Part shown: piece by piece, positions 27,897 to 39,308 of the stretch
Layout of the letters: every line of letters starts with the position of its first letter
How positions within the stretch are numbered: position 1 is the first letter of the stretch
Origin: Xestospongia muta
Taxonomy: Eukaryota > Porifera > Demospongiae > Haplosclerida > Petrosiidae
Length of the DNA: 64,000 nucleotides
Direction of reading: 5' to 3'
Assembly (NCBI GenBank): GCA_963693285.1
Contig: OY848918.1
Location: 20,905,484 to 20,969,483, forward strand
The notes under the pieces: generated by a model
What the model saw: only the letters and a program-made list of their open reading frames with translations
Database searches by the model: none
Told to the model about the DNA's origin: nothing
Translations under genes and position numbers: made by a program

Positions 27897-27904
27897 TGAC
27901 GTCA
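27897..27904 (+). promoter_or_regulatory. perfect CRE palindrome TGACGTCA, left arm of element 1
   Basis: TGACGTCA lies about 40 bases before the ATG at 27943. The same site stands at the same distance before the ATG in the other three arms (29315-29322, 30088-30095, 31359-31366). CRE sites bind CREB/ATF factors and are typical of CpG promoters; function here is inferred from position and conservation. Confidence 0.6.
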
Positions 27905-27942
27905 CAGGGGGAACGAATGCTAGCATTGCTAGGTGCAAAGTA

Positions 27943-28245
27943 ATGGCTGAAGACTTTCAATGCAATGTATCTAGTCGGTATTCCAGCATATTAAGCCTCT
28001 CCTACTCTTCTTCTTCTTTCGATATGATCGAAAGCAGTGACCTTGCTTCGTGTGTGGAATCTGACCTCGAGGAAGGCTCTGAGAACATAGTTGTTCCATA
28101 TCAGTATGAACCAGAGGAAAATGGCTCTGAGTCAGAATCTTCAGATGAGTCTCAGAATGCTTCAAAATATTGTGTTATGTTATATATATATATAGATACA
28201 ATTTACCTGTGTAACTGTGGACACTGTTGTTCCATATTAGTATGA
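27943..28245 (+). CDS. left-arm copy of the element's first exon (acidic N-terminus)
   Basis: From ATG 27943 (context AGTAATGG) the frame gives MAEDFQCNVSS, SYSSSSFDMIESSD, then a highly acidic Glu/Ser tract (ESDLEEGSEN, ENGSESESSDES). It is the mirror of the exon at 29035-29276. The 3' part has been replaced: after CAGAATG a piece of the intron/exon-2 junction (28158-28230) intervenes and then the Glu/Ser tract is repeated at 28238-28295. It lacks the downstream zinc-binding domain, so it probably makes no complete protein. Confidence 0.5.
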   Translation: MAEDFQCNVSSRYSSILSLSYSSSSFDMIESSDLASCVESDLEEGSENIVVPYQYEPEENGSESESSDESQNASKYCVMLYIYIDTIYLCNCGHCCSILV

Positions 28246-28490
28246 ACCAGAGGAAAATGGCTCTGAGTCAGAATCTTCAGATGAGTCTCAGAATGATGGG
28301 AGGTTACTAAATACTGAATGATTAGTCTCTTGTGTCAGATTCTGCTATCAAGAGCCACAGAAGTCGTTTCAGCCTTCTCCAAAATTAGTTCAATATTAGT
28401 TCAATAATGTTATTATTTGTTTGTTATGAAAATAATTAATATCATTACTCTTGACTCTAAACTCATTAACTATATGTTAGTCTCATTGAG

Positions 28491-29276
28491 TTAGTGATAC
28501 TTGAACCCAACATAATGAGCAGATGGAAACGTTGTCCAAATTTTGTTGTCAACACAGCTAGGTAATACATGTATTTTTCTTCCAACCCAATCCCAACACC
28601 AACTAGTAAACTGTTGATAAGAGATAAATTTTATTGCCTGTATGTAATGGCTTACTGTAAGTGAGTTCAATAAAACCCTGTACTTACTCATATCCTGGTT
28701 GGTCCTGAATATCATGTGTACCATAATGTTGCCTATAACTGAAATATCCTGCTTGTAATGCTCAGACATTTAGTCAAACAGGTTCAAATCCTTCATGTTC
28801 AGTGATACAGGATATCTGTGCTTGAATCTGCCCCATTTTCTGGATTGTAATGTCTATCTCACAACACCATATGCACTCAGCTACAGTAGGCATGACTATA
28901 CAATGTCCACAGTTACACAGGTAAATTGTATCTATATATATATAACATAACACAATATTTTGAAGTTAGCTCAGACAGCTCATGTAGCCTTCTTATTCAT
29001 TAGTATAACTGACTAACAGACACAAGAGACTAACCATTCAGTATTTAGTAACCTCCCATCATTCTGAGACTCATCTGAAGATTCTGACTCAGAACCATTT
29101 TCCTCTGGTTCATACTGATATGGAACAACTATGTTCTCAGAGCCTTCCTCGAGGTCAGATTCCACACACGAAGCAAGGTCACTGCTTTCGATCATATCGA
29201 AAGAAGAAGAAGAGTAGGAGAGGCTTAATATGCTGGAATACAGACTAGATACATTGCATTGAAAGTCTTCAGCCAT
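28491..29276 (-). pseudogene. P2X7 C-terminal-domain-like protein, element 1
   Basis: Exon 1 (29035-29276) gives MAEDFQCNV and an acidic Ser-rich tract and ends in phase 2 (TG|GTTAGT). Exon 2 (about 28688-28918) gives CNCGHCIVMPT, CIWCCEI and CITEHEGF. The last part (about 28491-28644) gives SYQQFTSWCWDWVGRK, VLPSCV and FPSAHYVGFKYH, then TAA. Paired Cys motifs, C-x-T, a YRxF/WxW stretch, PSC and FPxxxYxGF in that order match the zinc-binding 'ballast' domain at the C-terminus of P2X7 receptors, a family I know from metazoan proteins; no transmembrane P2X part is present. Lesions: the exon 2 acceptor reads ACCT instead of ACAG, and two TGA codons sit where Cys and Trp are expected. Confidence 0.7.
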
Positions 29277-29314
29277 TACTTTGCACCTAGCAATGCTAGC
29301 ATTCGTTCCCCCTG

Positions 29315-29322
29315 TGACGTCA
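29315..29322 (-). promoter_or_regulatory. CRE palindrome TGACGTCA, right arm of element 1
   Basis: Mirror of the site at 27897-27904, about 40 bases upstream of the minus-strand ATG at 29276. It is the best promoter candidate for the P2X7-C-like gene of this element. Confidence 0.6.
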
Positions 29323-29521
29323 CAAGGGAGCCCCACCCTACTAGGAAGAACATTGTAATCTCAGAAGAATCCTTAAAAGAGCTTCGAAAAGAAGCTTGCT
29401 TTTAACAGTGATAACAATTTTTAGAAAATTTTTAAATATTTTTAGGGTGAATTGCATATGTCAAAGATAACATTTATGCAAAAAAATATTTTTGAATTTT
29501 GGCATGTCCCCCCCCCTTTAA

Positions 29522-29886
29522 GTAGTTGATTCAATCAAATTTTATCCCACACCACGCCCTTAGCGAGCAATTTTAGCATAACGGAGATAAAGGATTAATA
29601 ATAATTAATAACAACATATGATACAGTACATCACTTAGTAAATCGTTAACTTAGTATTACCACAACCAGACACTTTATGTGTATACCATTATAGCTTCAT
29701 GGACATCACTTCCTCTTCATCCTGCTCCTACCACTGACTGTCTTATTCAAACATCTAAATATCACCTGTCAAATGACAAAATTCAATTCTTTTAAATTAT
29801 GTATCATTTATTTAAATATAACTATAGAATATGATAGATATATTATATAAATTTGTTACTGCTATTAAAACACCATTACTATCAAC
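29522..29886. other. spacer between the two fold-back elements; old intron of the paralogous gene
   Basis: No gene. About 29610-29690 matches intron 2 of the Ankyrin/Death gene (8070-8160), so this is probably what is left of the 5' half of the truncated paralogue at 32267, into which the TTAA elements inserted. Confidence 0.6.
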
Positions 29887-31559
29887 TTAAAGGGGGGGGG
29901 GACATGCCAAAATTCAAAAATATTTTTTTTGCATAAATGTTATCTTTGACATATGCAATTCACCCTAAAAATATTATAATATTTTTTAAAAATTGTTATC
30001 ACTGTTAAAAGCAAGCTTCTTTTCGAAGCTCTTTAAAGGCTTCTTCTGAGATTGCAATGTTCTCCCTAGTAGGGTGGGGCTCCCTTGTGACGTCACAAGG
30101 GGAACGAATGCTAGCATTGCTAGGTGCAAAGTAATGGCTGAAGACTTTCAAAGCGATATATCTAGTCGGTATTCCAGCATATTAAGCCTCTCCTACTCTT
30201 CTTCTTCCTTCGATATGATCGAAAGCAGGTGATGCTGCTTCGTGTGTGGAATCTGATCTCGAGGAAGGCTCTGAGAACATAGTTGTTCTATATCAGTATG
30301 AACCAGAGGAAAGTGGCTCTGAGTCAGAATCATCAGATGAGTCTCAGAATGATGGGAGGTTACTAAATACTGAATGATTAGTCTCTTGTGTCAGTTTCTG
30401 CTATCAAGAGCCACAAAAGTCGTTTCAGCCTTCTCCAACATTAGTTCAATATTAGTTCAATAATGTTATTATTTGTTTGTTATGGAAATAATTAATATCA
30501 TTACTTTTGACTCTAAACTCATTAACTATATGTTAGTCTCATTGAGTTAGTGATACTTGAACCCAACATAATGAGCAGATGGAAACTTTGTCCAAATTTT
30601 GTTGTCAACACAGCTAGGTAATACAACATGTAATTTTCTTCCAACCCAATACCAACTGTCGATAAGAGATAAATTTGTATTGCCTGTATGTAATGGCTTA
30701 CTGTAAATGAGTTCAATAAAACCCTGTACTTACTCATATCCTGGTTGGTCCTGAATATCATGTGTACCATAATGTTGCTTATAACTGAAATATCCTGCTT
30801 GTAATACCCAAACATTAGGCAAACAGGTTCAAATCCTTCATGCTCAGTGATACAGGATATCTGTGCTTGAATCTGCCCCATTTTCTGGATTGTAGTGTCT
30901 ATCTCACAACACCATATGCACTCAGCTACAGTAGGCATGACTATACAATTTCCACAGTTACACATGTAAATATAATAGTATCTATAACATAAGACAATAT
31001 TTTGAAGTTAGCTCAGACAGGCTTATGTAGCCTTCTTATTCATTATTATAGCTGACTAACAGACACAAGAGACTAACCATTCAGTGTTTAGTAACCTCCC
31101 ATCATTCTGAGACTCATCTGATGATTCTGACTCAGAGCCACTTTCCTCTGGTTCATACTGATATAGAACAACTATGTTCTCAGAGCCTTCCTCGAGGTCA
31201 GATTCCACACACGAAGCAGCATCACCTGCTTTCGATCATATCGAAGGAAGAAGAAGAGTAGAAGAGGCTTAATATGCTGGAATACCGACTAGATATATCG
31301 CTTTGAGAGTCTTCAGCCATTACTTTGCACCTAGCAATGCTAGCATTCGTTCCCCTTGTGACGTCACAACTACCCTACTAGGAAGAACATTGCAATCTCA
31401 GAAGAAGCCTTTAAAGAGCTTCGAAAAGAAGCTTGCTTTTAACAGTGATAACAATTTTTAAAAATTATTATAATATTTTTAGGGTGAATTGCATATGTCA
31501 AAGATAACATTTATGCAAAAAAAATATTTTTGAATTTTGGCATGTCCCCCCCCCTTTAA
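29887..31559. mobile_element. TTAA-flanked fold-back element 2 carrying a P2X7-C-like gene
   Basis: Same plan as element 1: TTAAAGGGGGGGGG at the left, CCCCCCCCTTTAA at the right, inverted arms (about 29891-30375 and 31085-31555), and a core with the zinc-binding exons on the minus strand. Both arms carry the same extra G after GAAAGCAG, which element 1 lacks. In the right arm the GGGAGCCCCA before the CRE is deleted. Confidence 0.85.
30547..31320 (-). pseudogene. P2X7 C-terminal-domain-like protein, element 2
   Basis: It starts at ATG 31320 (MAEDSQSDISSRYSS), with the acidic tract and then CNCGNCIVMPT, CIWCCEI and CITEHEGFEPVCL. Near 30810 one base is missing compared with element 1, so the frame breaks after PVCL. 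The WxW...PSC...FPS part near 30560-30660 is recognisable only across further shifts. An extra G in exon 1 (near 31213) shifts that exon as well. Where element 1 has stop codons, this copy keeps Cys and Trp codons, so the two copies are independently damaged descendants of one working gene. Confidence 0.65.
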
Positions 31560-32266
31560 TAATGTACATCATTATATGTAGTACTGATGTCTTGTTTGAA
31601 CTTTGAGTATCTAAGATCACATTTGAATGAACTAGTGTCACATTGATACATGTATCCTTTTTAATGAATGATACTGATAGTATACTGTAGAAGTATAAGC
31701 ATAATTATTATAATAAATTAATGAGATATCTCTTCATATATAGAGATCTATACAGTTATTGACATAATTAAAACTAGAAGTAATGATAAATATGTGATCG
31801 TTATGTAAAGATGACAATGTCAGAATAATTTTAAAAGAAAGAGAACATTTTCTCTTATAATATCCTCTACCAAAGAATCTAATGAAGAATGTAACATTAT
31901 GACACAATAATGAGTATTGGAATTACTTTTATTGTTATCAAGTGGTAGACTTTACTAAGCAGATGTTGATCATATATGATCATATAGTGTACAGTACATA
32001 CATAGTGTGAGTGTATATCTATTACATATAGTAGTAGTTAGTAGACAGACAGTATACTCTATCTTACTATAATTAGGTTACAGTTGATTTAGTTAGTAGA
32101 GTTTCCTCATTCCAATGTAGTAGTTATTACTATCTAACTATGTCACCTACTTCCTGTATTATCTATAGACACCTTGATATTAGGAATAGTGGTCAGTTGA
32201 AGGAACTACACTTATCCACACAACTACACTAAATACTGTGGTCTTGTTAACTTTAAAGGTAAACTA
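31560..32266. other. non-coding region before the truncated paralogue
   Basis: No Ankyrin or P-loop exon is found. At the right end a 19-base unit (TAAAGGTAAACTATTGGTG) occurs twice in tandem (32253-32290), right where homology to the full-length gene begins. Confidence 0.6.
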
Positions 32267-33618
32267 TTGGTGTTAAAGGTAAACTATTGGTGCCTTCTTG
32301 TTCTTGGTACGTTTTTTGATAAAGTAACGGAATGCATGGGTGAGTCATTGGAGCAAAAGAACGCTTGTTTGTGGTCTACCTTAAGTCAATACAAAGGTGT
32401 GTGTAGGAATTACTGTGAAGCCAAAAAAGAGATAATTTTTCCTGTCAATACAACAGCCAGAGGTGAGCCTGAAATGAAAATTGCAGAGAGAATTCGTACA
32501 ATTGTAAGCCAATCTTACATTGAAGCAGAAATTCCAGCACGATGGTTCTTGTTTAAGCTTGAGTTAGATGGCCTTCAGAAAATTACCAAATCAATGGTCA
32601 TCAGTAAAAGGGAATGCTTAAGAATAGGGATGACTCTTGAGATGGATCGGAAAGACATCGAAGCTTCGTTACTGTACTATCACGACATAACCATTTTCTT
32701 GTATTTTCCGGCTGTATTGCCCAATGTGGTTTTCCTCCACCCTCAACCCCTTTTTAATAAGCTCTCAGAAGTAGTGAGCATTTCTTTTGCTGATGCTGTT
32801 ATCCAATTAGAGGAAATGAATATAGTTCTTCCAGTTAATGCTCATAGTCAACTCAAGCATGAAGGCATTTTTACACGTGAGCTACTAGATCATCTTCCTG
32901 ATGGTTTTTCACCTGATTTTACAGCAGATGATTTCTTAAAATTAATGGAGGATATTTTTGTGATAGCTCCATTGCCTGAAAAAGGAAAGTTTTTCATACC
33001 AAGCGTTTTGCCGACAACTTCTTCTTTAGATATTATTAAAGCTCCGTTTATTAAAAGTATTGATTGTTTGGTTTTGACATGGGATGAAATGCCAATTCCT
33101 CAAGGTGTTTTTCCTGCTTTGATTGTAGCTCTACTTAAACGATCTGTCTCGCCAAAATTTAAGCTATATCGGCCATCAGAATGTGAGATGCAGTATCGTA
33201 ATGCAATTCGTTTAACATGTCCTGGCTATGGAGGAGCAGTTTTACTTATTGATGCTATCTACTGGATGGAGGTCTATTATTCTGGCCCTCCTGTAAAGTG
33301 TTCCACTATCAAAGATGTCATCTTTGAAGCAATCGAAGATGTAGTCAAGAAATTCCAGTATAAGAAGATTCTTTCAAGGCCTCAGGAATGTTTCCTTTGC
33401 TCTATATGTCCACCTCCTATAGGCCATCTTTGTCATCCAGATGATAAAAAGGAGATTCTGACTTGTTGCAAAGATGGCATGACAACAAAAAGCATTGATC
33501 AATCAAGACAACTACCTTGGATCAATAAAGATGCTGCTACAGTTAAGAAGGAAAAAGGTCAGCATAATTGTATTTGATAGGTGTTGATAAATCAATACTT
33601 TCATATTATTCTGTTAAG

Positions 33619-33651
<33 letters not shown>

Positions 33652-34320
33652 ATGTATATATATATAAATATATATATAATTATATTTTTCTTTGTATGCA
33701 TTATAAATTTATTGCTTTTATGGAAGCCTAATAAGTGTTATTGCACACTGACTTTGACTACACTTGTTTTGTTTATTTGCATCGTCAGAGAGAGGAAAGA
33801 AGTATGATTTCATTACAATCAATCTCATTGTCATGTCTTTATCCTTACACACTTTGAATTTTGTCTTTTCTATTTCTTTTACAGCTTTGAAACCTGAAAA
33901 ACATGCATTATTGAGATCACTTTATCCAATCAGTGGCAAATGGCATGAGATTGGTGATCTATTGGGGGTTGATTCCAACACCATTGACAGCTTGTCTAGT
34001 TCCTCGGTTTCAAATGAAATTAAAATGGGAAAAATGTTAGAAAGCTGGTTAGATAATGAACCAACTCCTGCTTCATGGGACAATATTCTCGATATCATAG
34101 AGGGACCTCTTCACAAGAAAGCTCTTGCTGTGGAAATTCGTCAAAAAATTAAAACAAGTAAGCATTAGTTGATAATGAAATCAATCAATTGGTCACTGTT
34201 TCATATTGATCCTTTGTCATGTTCATATAATAAATAGTTATTATTATGAAGAAATGTTCAAATTGTCATATTCTCCTTTCTATCTTCATAGGTGAAGGGA
34301 GTACGCTTCATTCACTTTAA
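32267..34320 (+). CDS. COR-like - Death domain protein, 5'-truncated paralogue
   Basis: Exons are 32267-33557, 33885-34157 and 34292-34320 (or a read-through stop TAG at 34168 if the last donor is not used). The first exon aligns from LLVLGTFFDK to the Cys-rich end with the second half of the 10239-12335 exon, keeping YYHDITIFLYFP, LHPQPLFNKLSE, NTTARGE and LTCC. Exon 2 is a Death domain (WHEIGDLLGV, LESWLD, ASWDNILDIIEG). The splice phases match the full gene (G|CT). The Ankyrin exons, Walker A and DSGGQ are missing, and the open frame begins with GTG, the first in-frame ATG being inside ECMGES. The long intact frame suggests recent truncation or continued use. It could still be expressed from a cryptic promoter. 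Confidence 0.7.
33631..33690. repeat. TG and TA microsatellite in the paralogue's intron
   Basis: TATATATATG(TG)n followed by TATATA runs, just downstream of the first donor site. Confidence 0.9.
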
Positions 34321-35870
34321 AGAACATTAACTCTTACCTGAGGTAAAGATATTAATTCACATTTGGAGTGACATACTCTCTCTAATAACTAGAATGTTGT
34401 GTGTAGTCCAATTGACAACTAGCTATATGTATTAAGTTCTATTTGTATTTAAAGGACATGACCTGTAACATTATATACTTTGTATAGTCATATGATAATC
34501 AGATATCATGGATGAGCTTTTGATATAAATTTTAGTTATTTAACTAGATATGGCTCAGTCATAAATACAAGCATATTAAATTTAAAACAATTCATTTGGA
34601 TGAATAGAATAGATACTGCTTTCAACTGATATACCATGAAAATTTATGTGTCTTATTATATAGTAATAATCCAATCAACATAATGTCTATATAATACATA
34701 TGATAGTTAACTTACACATATTACATCTATAACAATGTATTATAACATTTCTCATCTTTCTTTTAGATGATAGATAATTTTACTTTCTTTAGCAACAGTA
34801 ACATTATTAATGATTATTAGTCATTCTTTGTTAAAAGTGTGTTGTTTTGATAACTTTTATTTTTACTATTATTTAGTTACTTGACACCATTTTTTAAATT
34901 TAAAATTTAAACTATTAAAAAATGATGATTCAATGAAACTATGATCTTAGTATCTTACAATCAATAATATATCTAACAAAGAGTTGTTAATATGTATTCT
35001 AAAAGTGGACACAATCATAAGATAAAACATTATCAAATACTTCACTGCTATTTTTAAGCCTGGGTCCACCCACGCACTACCTAAAAATTGACAATTTTAT
35101 TTTCAATTTTTAATTTCAACCAAATAATAACAAATACATCATTCTGACTACATGTAAGTGGTTTGATATTGAATAGTCTTCACTATTATAGTTATAAAGT
35201 CAACAGTTGAGTCTTCTGTTCATAGATATGGACGAAACCAAGGATATCTAAAAAATGGAGAAAACGGGATAGGCAGTTGGTAAAACAGGTATTAAAAGAC
35301 TTAAAATTTAGGATAACAGTGTGTCATAGTATGCTTAACGTCATGTAAAATGTTGAAGTTGATACTAACAATAATCATTAATCATGAGTTATGCAAATAA
35401 AATTACTATTATGAGGTCGATTGTAGCCACCTAGGCCAATATCCCTTTTTTAACGAATGACGCATAACGCATCATCAATATTGTGACCTCAGGTGACGAA
35501 TGACGCGATCGCGTCTTTCAAATTTACTAAGCAATAGCGCAACATTGACAGGTAGTTAGAGTGTGTATTTTCTACAGTAGTAGCTCCTGTACTTGTTATT
35601 GCTTGCCTTTGAATCTGCAGTCAGCATTTGACCCGAGTTTCAATAGTCTTTGTATTTAAAGTTAACAGTCCAAGTTATTACCTCGTGTATTGATTCTTGT
35701 TGACAACTCAGTCTGCATATCTCCACATGCAACTTAACAGTCTAAGTTAGTAACTCACATTCATACGAACCATGATAAAGATAAATATACTTGCATATTA
35801 TAATTAGTATATCACTCAAATAAATGTAAACAAATAACAACAAATGCATTATGCAAATAGAATGACTGAT
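34321..35870. other. intergenic region, no gene seen
   Basis: AT-rich on the left. From about 35460 it is richer in CG with repeated ATGACGC words (GAATGACGCATAACGC, GACGAATGACGCGATCGCG), which may belong to the left end of the piggyBac element that follows, but I found no clear terminal repeat. Confidence 0.45.
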
Positions 35871-35879
35871 AGATGATTA

Positions 35880-37861
35880 TTTACAAGAGACAAAGTCTTG
35901 GATATTATTGAAAAAGAACCAATGTATCCAGGGAGTGATGAAAAATTTGACACATTAGATGATGAGATGGTGGACGACTACTGATAAAACTATAAGATAA
36001 TTTACAAAGTATATAAAACCTACCAATCTTAGTATAACAGAAGTTACATCTGTTGATGTTGAAAAGTCTCCAGTCCTGTTACCTGCACCGCTATGTGTAA
36101 ATATCACAAATATTACCTTTTACTGATTGTAAAATAAGTAGCTACCAACAAATAGATTCACTTGCAGGTCCATCAAGTTCACTAAACAATACACCACTAT
36201 CAGCGTAAGTGAACACATGCCAAAATAACAGTTTACCTACAATCATAATAGGACTTCTCTTGAAAATCCTGTGTCTGGCACTAACAAATCTAAACAATGG
36301 TTTCTCATCTGTAAAAATCTTCATAGCCAATGCCCAAGTGACCACACCCTAGGGGAGATAAAATGGTCAAACAATTACATGCTAGTCACTATAGATTCGT
36401 TTACAGAATCAGTGGGACCAACTGTTTCTGTCCCGTCATCACTACTTGAGACATTTATGCTATTTTTTACACAATCACTTCTACAACTGATAGTAGACGA
36501 GACAGACAGATATGCTGAAACATGTATGGGTGGAGAAAAGTATGCCAAATGGACAAAAGTGTCTATTGAAGAATTACAGGCATACTTGGGATTTATGATC
36601 GTAATGGGGATAGTAAAATTACCATCCCTATATGATTATTGGAAAAATGACCCATATTATCACTACACTCCCATAGCAGATCGAATTTCTCGAGATAGAT
36701 TCATGGACATTTCACGATATCTCAATTTTGTAGACAATGCGACGTTAGCACTACCAGGTACACCACAATATGATCATCTTGGTAAAGTAAGACCAATTCT
36801 GGAATTTCTTAACAACAAATTCCTTACATTGTATAATCCAAATCGTGACAACAGTATAGACGAGGCAATGATAAACTTTAAGGGCAGATCAGCAAATGAA
36901 ACAATATGTTCCCAAAAAGCATATCAAGAGAGGATTTAAAGTTTGGGTCAGAGCTGATAGTGACAATGGGTTTGTATGTGAATACCAAGTATACTGTGGA
37001 AAGGAGAAGAGATCAGAAACAGGACTAGGGTCACTGGTTGTCCGAGACTTAACAAGAACCATTGTCAGAAAAAACCATCACAAATACTGTGATAACTTTT
37101 CTACAGGCATTCCATTTTTTAAGGATCTGCTAGAAGACAAAATTTATGCCTGGGGAACCATGCGTTCAGATAGAAAGTTCTATCCAACAGAATTCAAACC
37201 AATTCTAAAGAAAGGTTTCAAGGAGAGGGGAGAATTCAAGCTATTACAACATGAAAGTTTGCTAATGACAGTGTGGCAAGACACAAAGGTAGTAAGTGCT
37301 CTTGCTACAAACTCTCAACCTTTGGCAACAACACAAGTGGAGAGGAAGCAACAAAATGGAGAAAAAAAACTAGTAAATTGTCCTCAACTAATACCCAACT
37401 ATAACCAAAAAATGGGTGGAGTTGATTGTAATAATCAACTGAGGCAGTACTACTGCCTCAATGCAAGAGGATATAAGGCTTATAAGTACATCTTTTACTT
37501 TGTAACTGATGTCATAATTACAAACACTTACCTCTTGCAAACATTCCTTCCCACATCTCCATTCAAAACAATCAAAGATTTTTGCCTCAACTTAGGCCAC
37601 CTTCTCATTGGATCGTATTGTGGTCATAAGCGTCCTGGTTGTCCTTCATTGTGTCTACCAGTGAAAAAATTTTATCAGCACCATTTTCCTCAAAACCACG
37701 ATGGCAGTAGACACAGGTGTCGCTACTGTTGTGCATTTCTAAACAAACAAAGAGATACTCAATGGTATTGTAGTGACTGCAGCCTTTACCTCTGTCATAC
37801 CGGAAAGAGTGATGACTGTTTCCTACACTACCACACCCACCATGGACCTAATGAAAATTAA
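35880..37861 (+). pseudogene. piggyBac transposase, nearly intact, one frameshift
   Basis: An acidic N-terminal piece (DKVLDIIEKEPMYPG, 35880-35980) and small exons (about 36037-36093, then 36168-36204, intron 36205-36251 of 47 bases, GT-AG) lead in phase into the main frame from 36252. The catalytic core has NSIDEAMINFKGR (Asp at 36859), VWQDTKVVSALAT (Asp at 37280) and KMGGVDCNNQ (Asp at 37424), the DDD set of piggyBac. A C-terminal Cys/His-rich domain (CRYCC, WYCSDCSLYLC, DDCFLHYHTHHG) ends at TAA 37861. One extra A in GCAAATG (36894-36896) splits the frame between KGRS and MKQYVPKK. Transposases of this kind cut and paste at TTAA, the same site that flanks four elements in this window. 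Confidence 0.85.
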
Positions 37862-39200
37862 AGAGACACTTACATATATACAAAAGAATAAATATATATT
37901 ATCAACACCTAACTGAAATGTCTAACCAAACAGTAGTCATTCAAATAATAAGCATACACAGATAGACACAGACAACACACAAAATCCAACTATAAATTTC
38001 TACAAACAAGGTAAGCAATACTAACTTGTTTATATACTGGACATGTTTTGCATCATTTATAGTACTTACAGATACTATCACTATTGTACCTTAGCCCTAG
38101 CGCTTCAATTTCAAGCGCTTTTTTCATTACAAAGACGGTAGTAGAAAAAATACGATAGAATGACTTACTTTCAGCAGAGTTCGAGGTAGAATTTACTTGT
38201 AGAATCGTGTTATAACATCTCTAGACTTACAAATCAACGACGGTTGCCTTATTTACTCGTAAATGAACCTGTTAAAGGTTCTCCAAGGCGTCTTCCTCTT
38301 CTTTCGATGAACATGTGCTTGAGACAAATTAAATTTCGACATCCGGTGACCCCACCTACGCAATTATTTCATTAAAAAGGACACCAAAACGAATTTCCAT
38401 CTGAAAATTTCACAATATCTCATACTAGCCTATGGACAAATCTTGGCTACACTTAAAGACAATAAATGACAGCACAAGAACAAATGAAAAATACAAGCAC
38501 AATGCTAACATGTTTGTGAGTGTCTAATAAGAATATCTGAACAGAACAATATAGAAGTTTGTCATTGTTATATCTAGTGCAAAGCCTCCTAATTACAGCA
38601 TTTCACCAACTGATTATTGACTAATATACATAGTAAAGTCTCCATGTGTCACGTGCATACACTATATATACTAAATATTCTCATTTTAACACTCCATGTG
38701 CATTTATTAAAGGTTGATTGCATCCAACCAATCCTGTCTACATCTACAAAGATAAATTGTTGCAGATGCCTTTAAAGTAGAGAATGAATTTAGTTTGTTC
38801 TTTAGCACTACTTCTATAAAGCATGACTCTGTGTACTCATTTAATCACAAGCTCTAGGTCTCAAGCTTTTTCATGTATTAGCACCAGATACCTACAGTCA
38901 ACTTAGTAATTATATATATACAATAATATTAACAAAACTAGATCTGTTACTTCATCTGTCTATGAATTATGGTAATTTAATTTATTACAATATAGGATAC
39001 ATTAGTCTTAGTATTAATGTATCTGCTAATACAGATACTTGTTTAGATATATGAACATAATTATAATACCTAGCATATACAAACGGAAACACCTCTTCAT
39101 TATAACATGTGGATCCCAATGCAACTGACTGATTAGTAAAATTATATCTTAACTTAGAGTAAAATAACCAGAGTTTCAATTTAATACATGTTTCTATTTA
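37862..39200. other. intergenic region after the piggyBac gene
   Basis: No gene is recognised. CG-containing sequence at 38090-38350 may be the element's right end, but no inverted match to the left was found. A minus-strand open frame at 38985-39179 (SVALGSTCYNEEVFPF) could be a last XRN2 exon; the evidence is weak. Confidence 0.4.
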
Positions 39201-39308
39201 TAATTGTATATACCTTATAAACCTTCTTGCTGACTGAGGTGTACTATATGGAGTTTACAAGAGATATCATATGATATAATATGATGTCATAATGATGTCA
39301 TTATTCAC

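Larger units (their letters stand above)
27697..29521. mobile_element. TTAA-flanked fold-back element 1 carrying a P2X7-C-like gene
   Basis: TTAAAGGGGGGGG at the left and CCCCCCCTTTAA at the right border two long inverted arms (about 27701-28310 and 29035-29517) around a single-copy core. TTAA lies at each end as a target duplication. Each arm carries the same outward-promoter, inward-coding unit: a TGACGTCA site, then an ATG and an acidic N-terminal exon. The right arm plus core form a minus-strand gene; the left arm repeats only its first exon, on the plus strand. A sister element starts 366 bases further right. Confidence 0.85.

Noticed and set aside
38985..39240. possible last XRN2 exons (SARRFIR near 39220; SVALGSTCYNEEV at 39100)
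   Set aside because: Acceptor choice is ambiguous, phases do not settle it, and the C-terminal region of the family is too variable to confirm.
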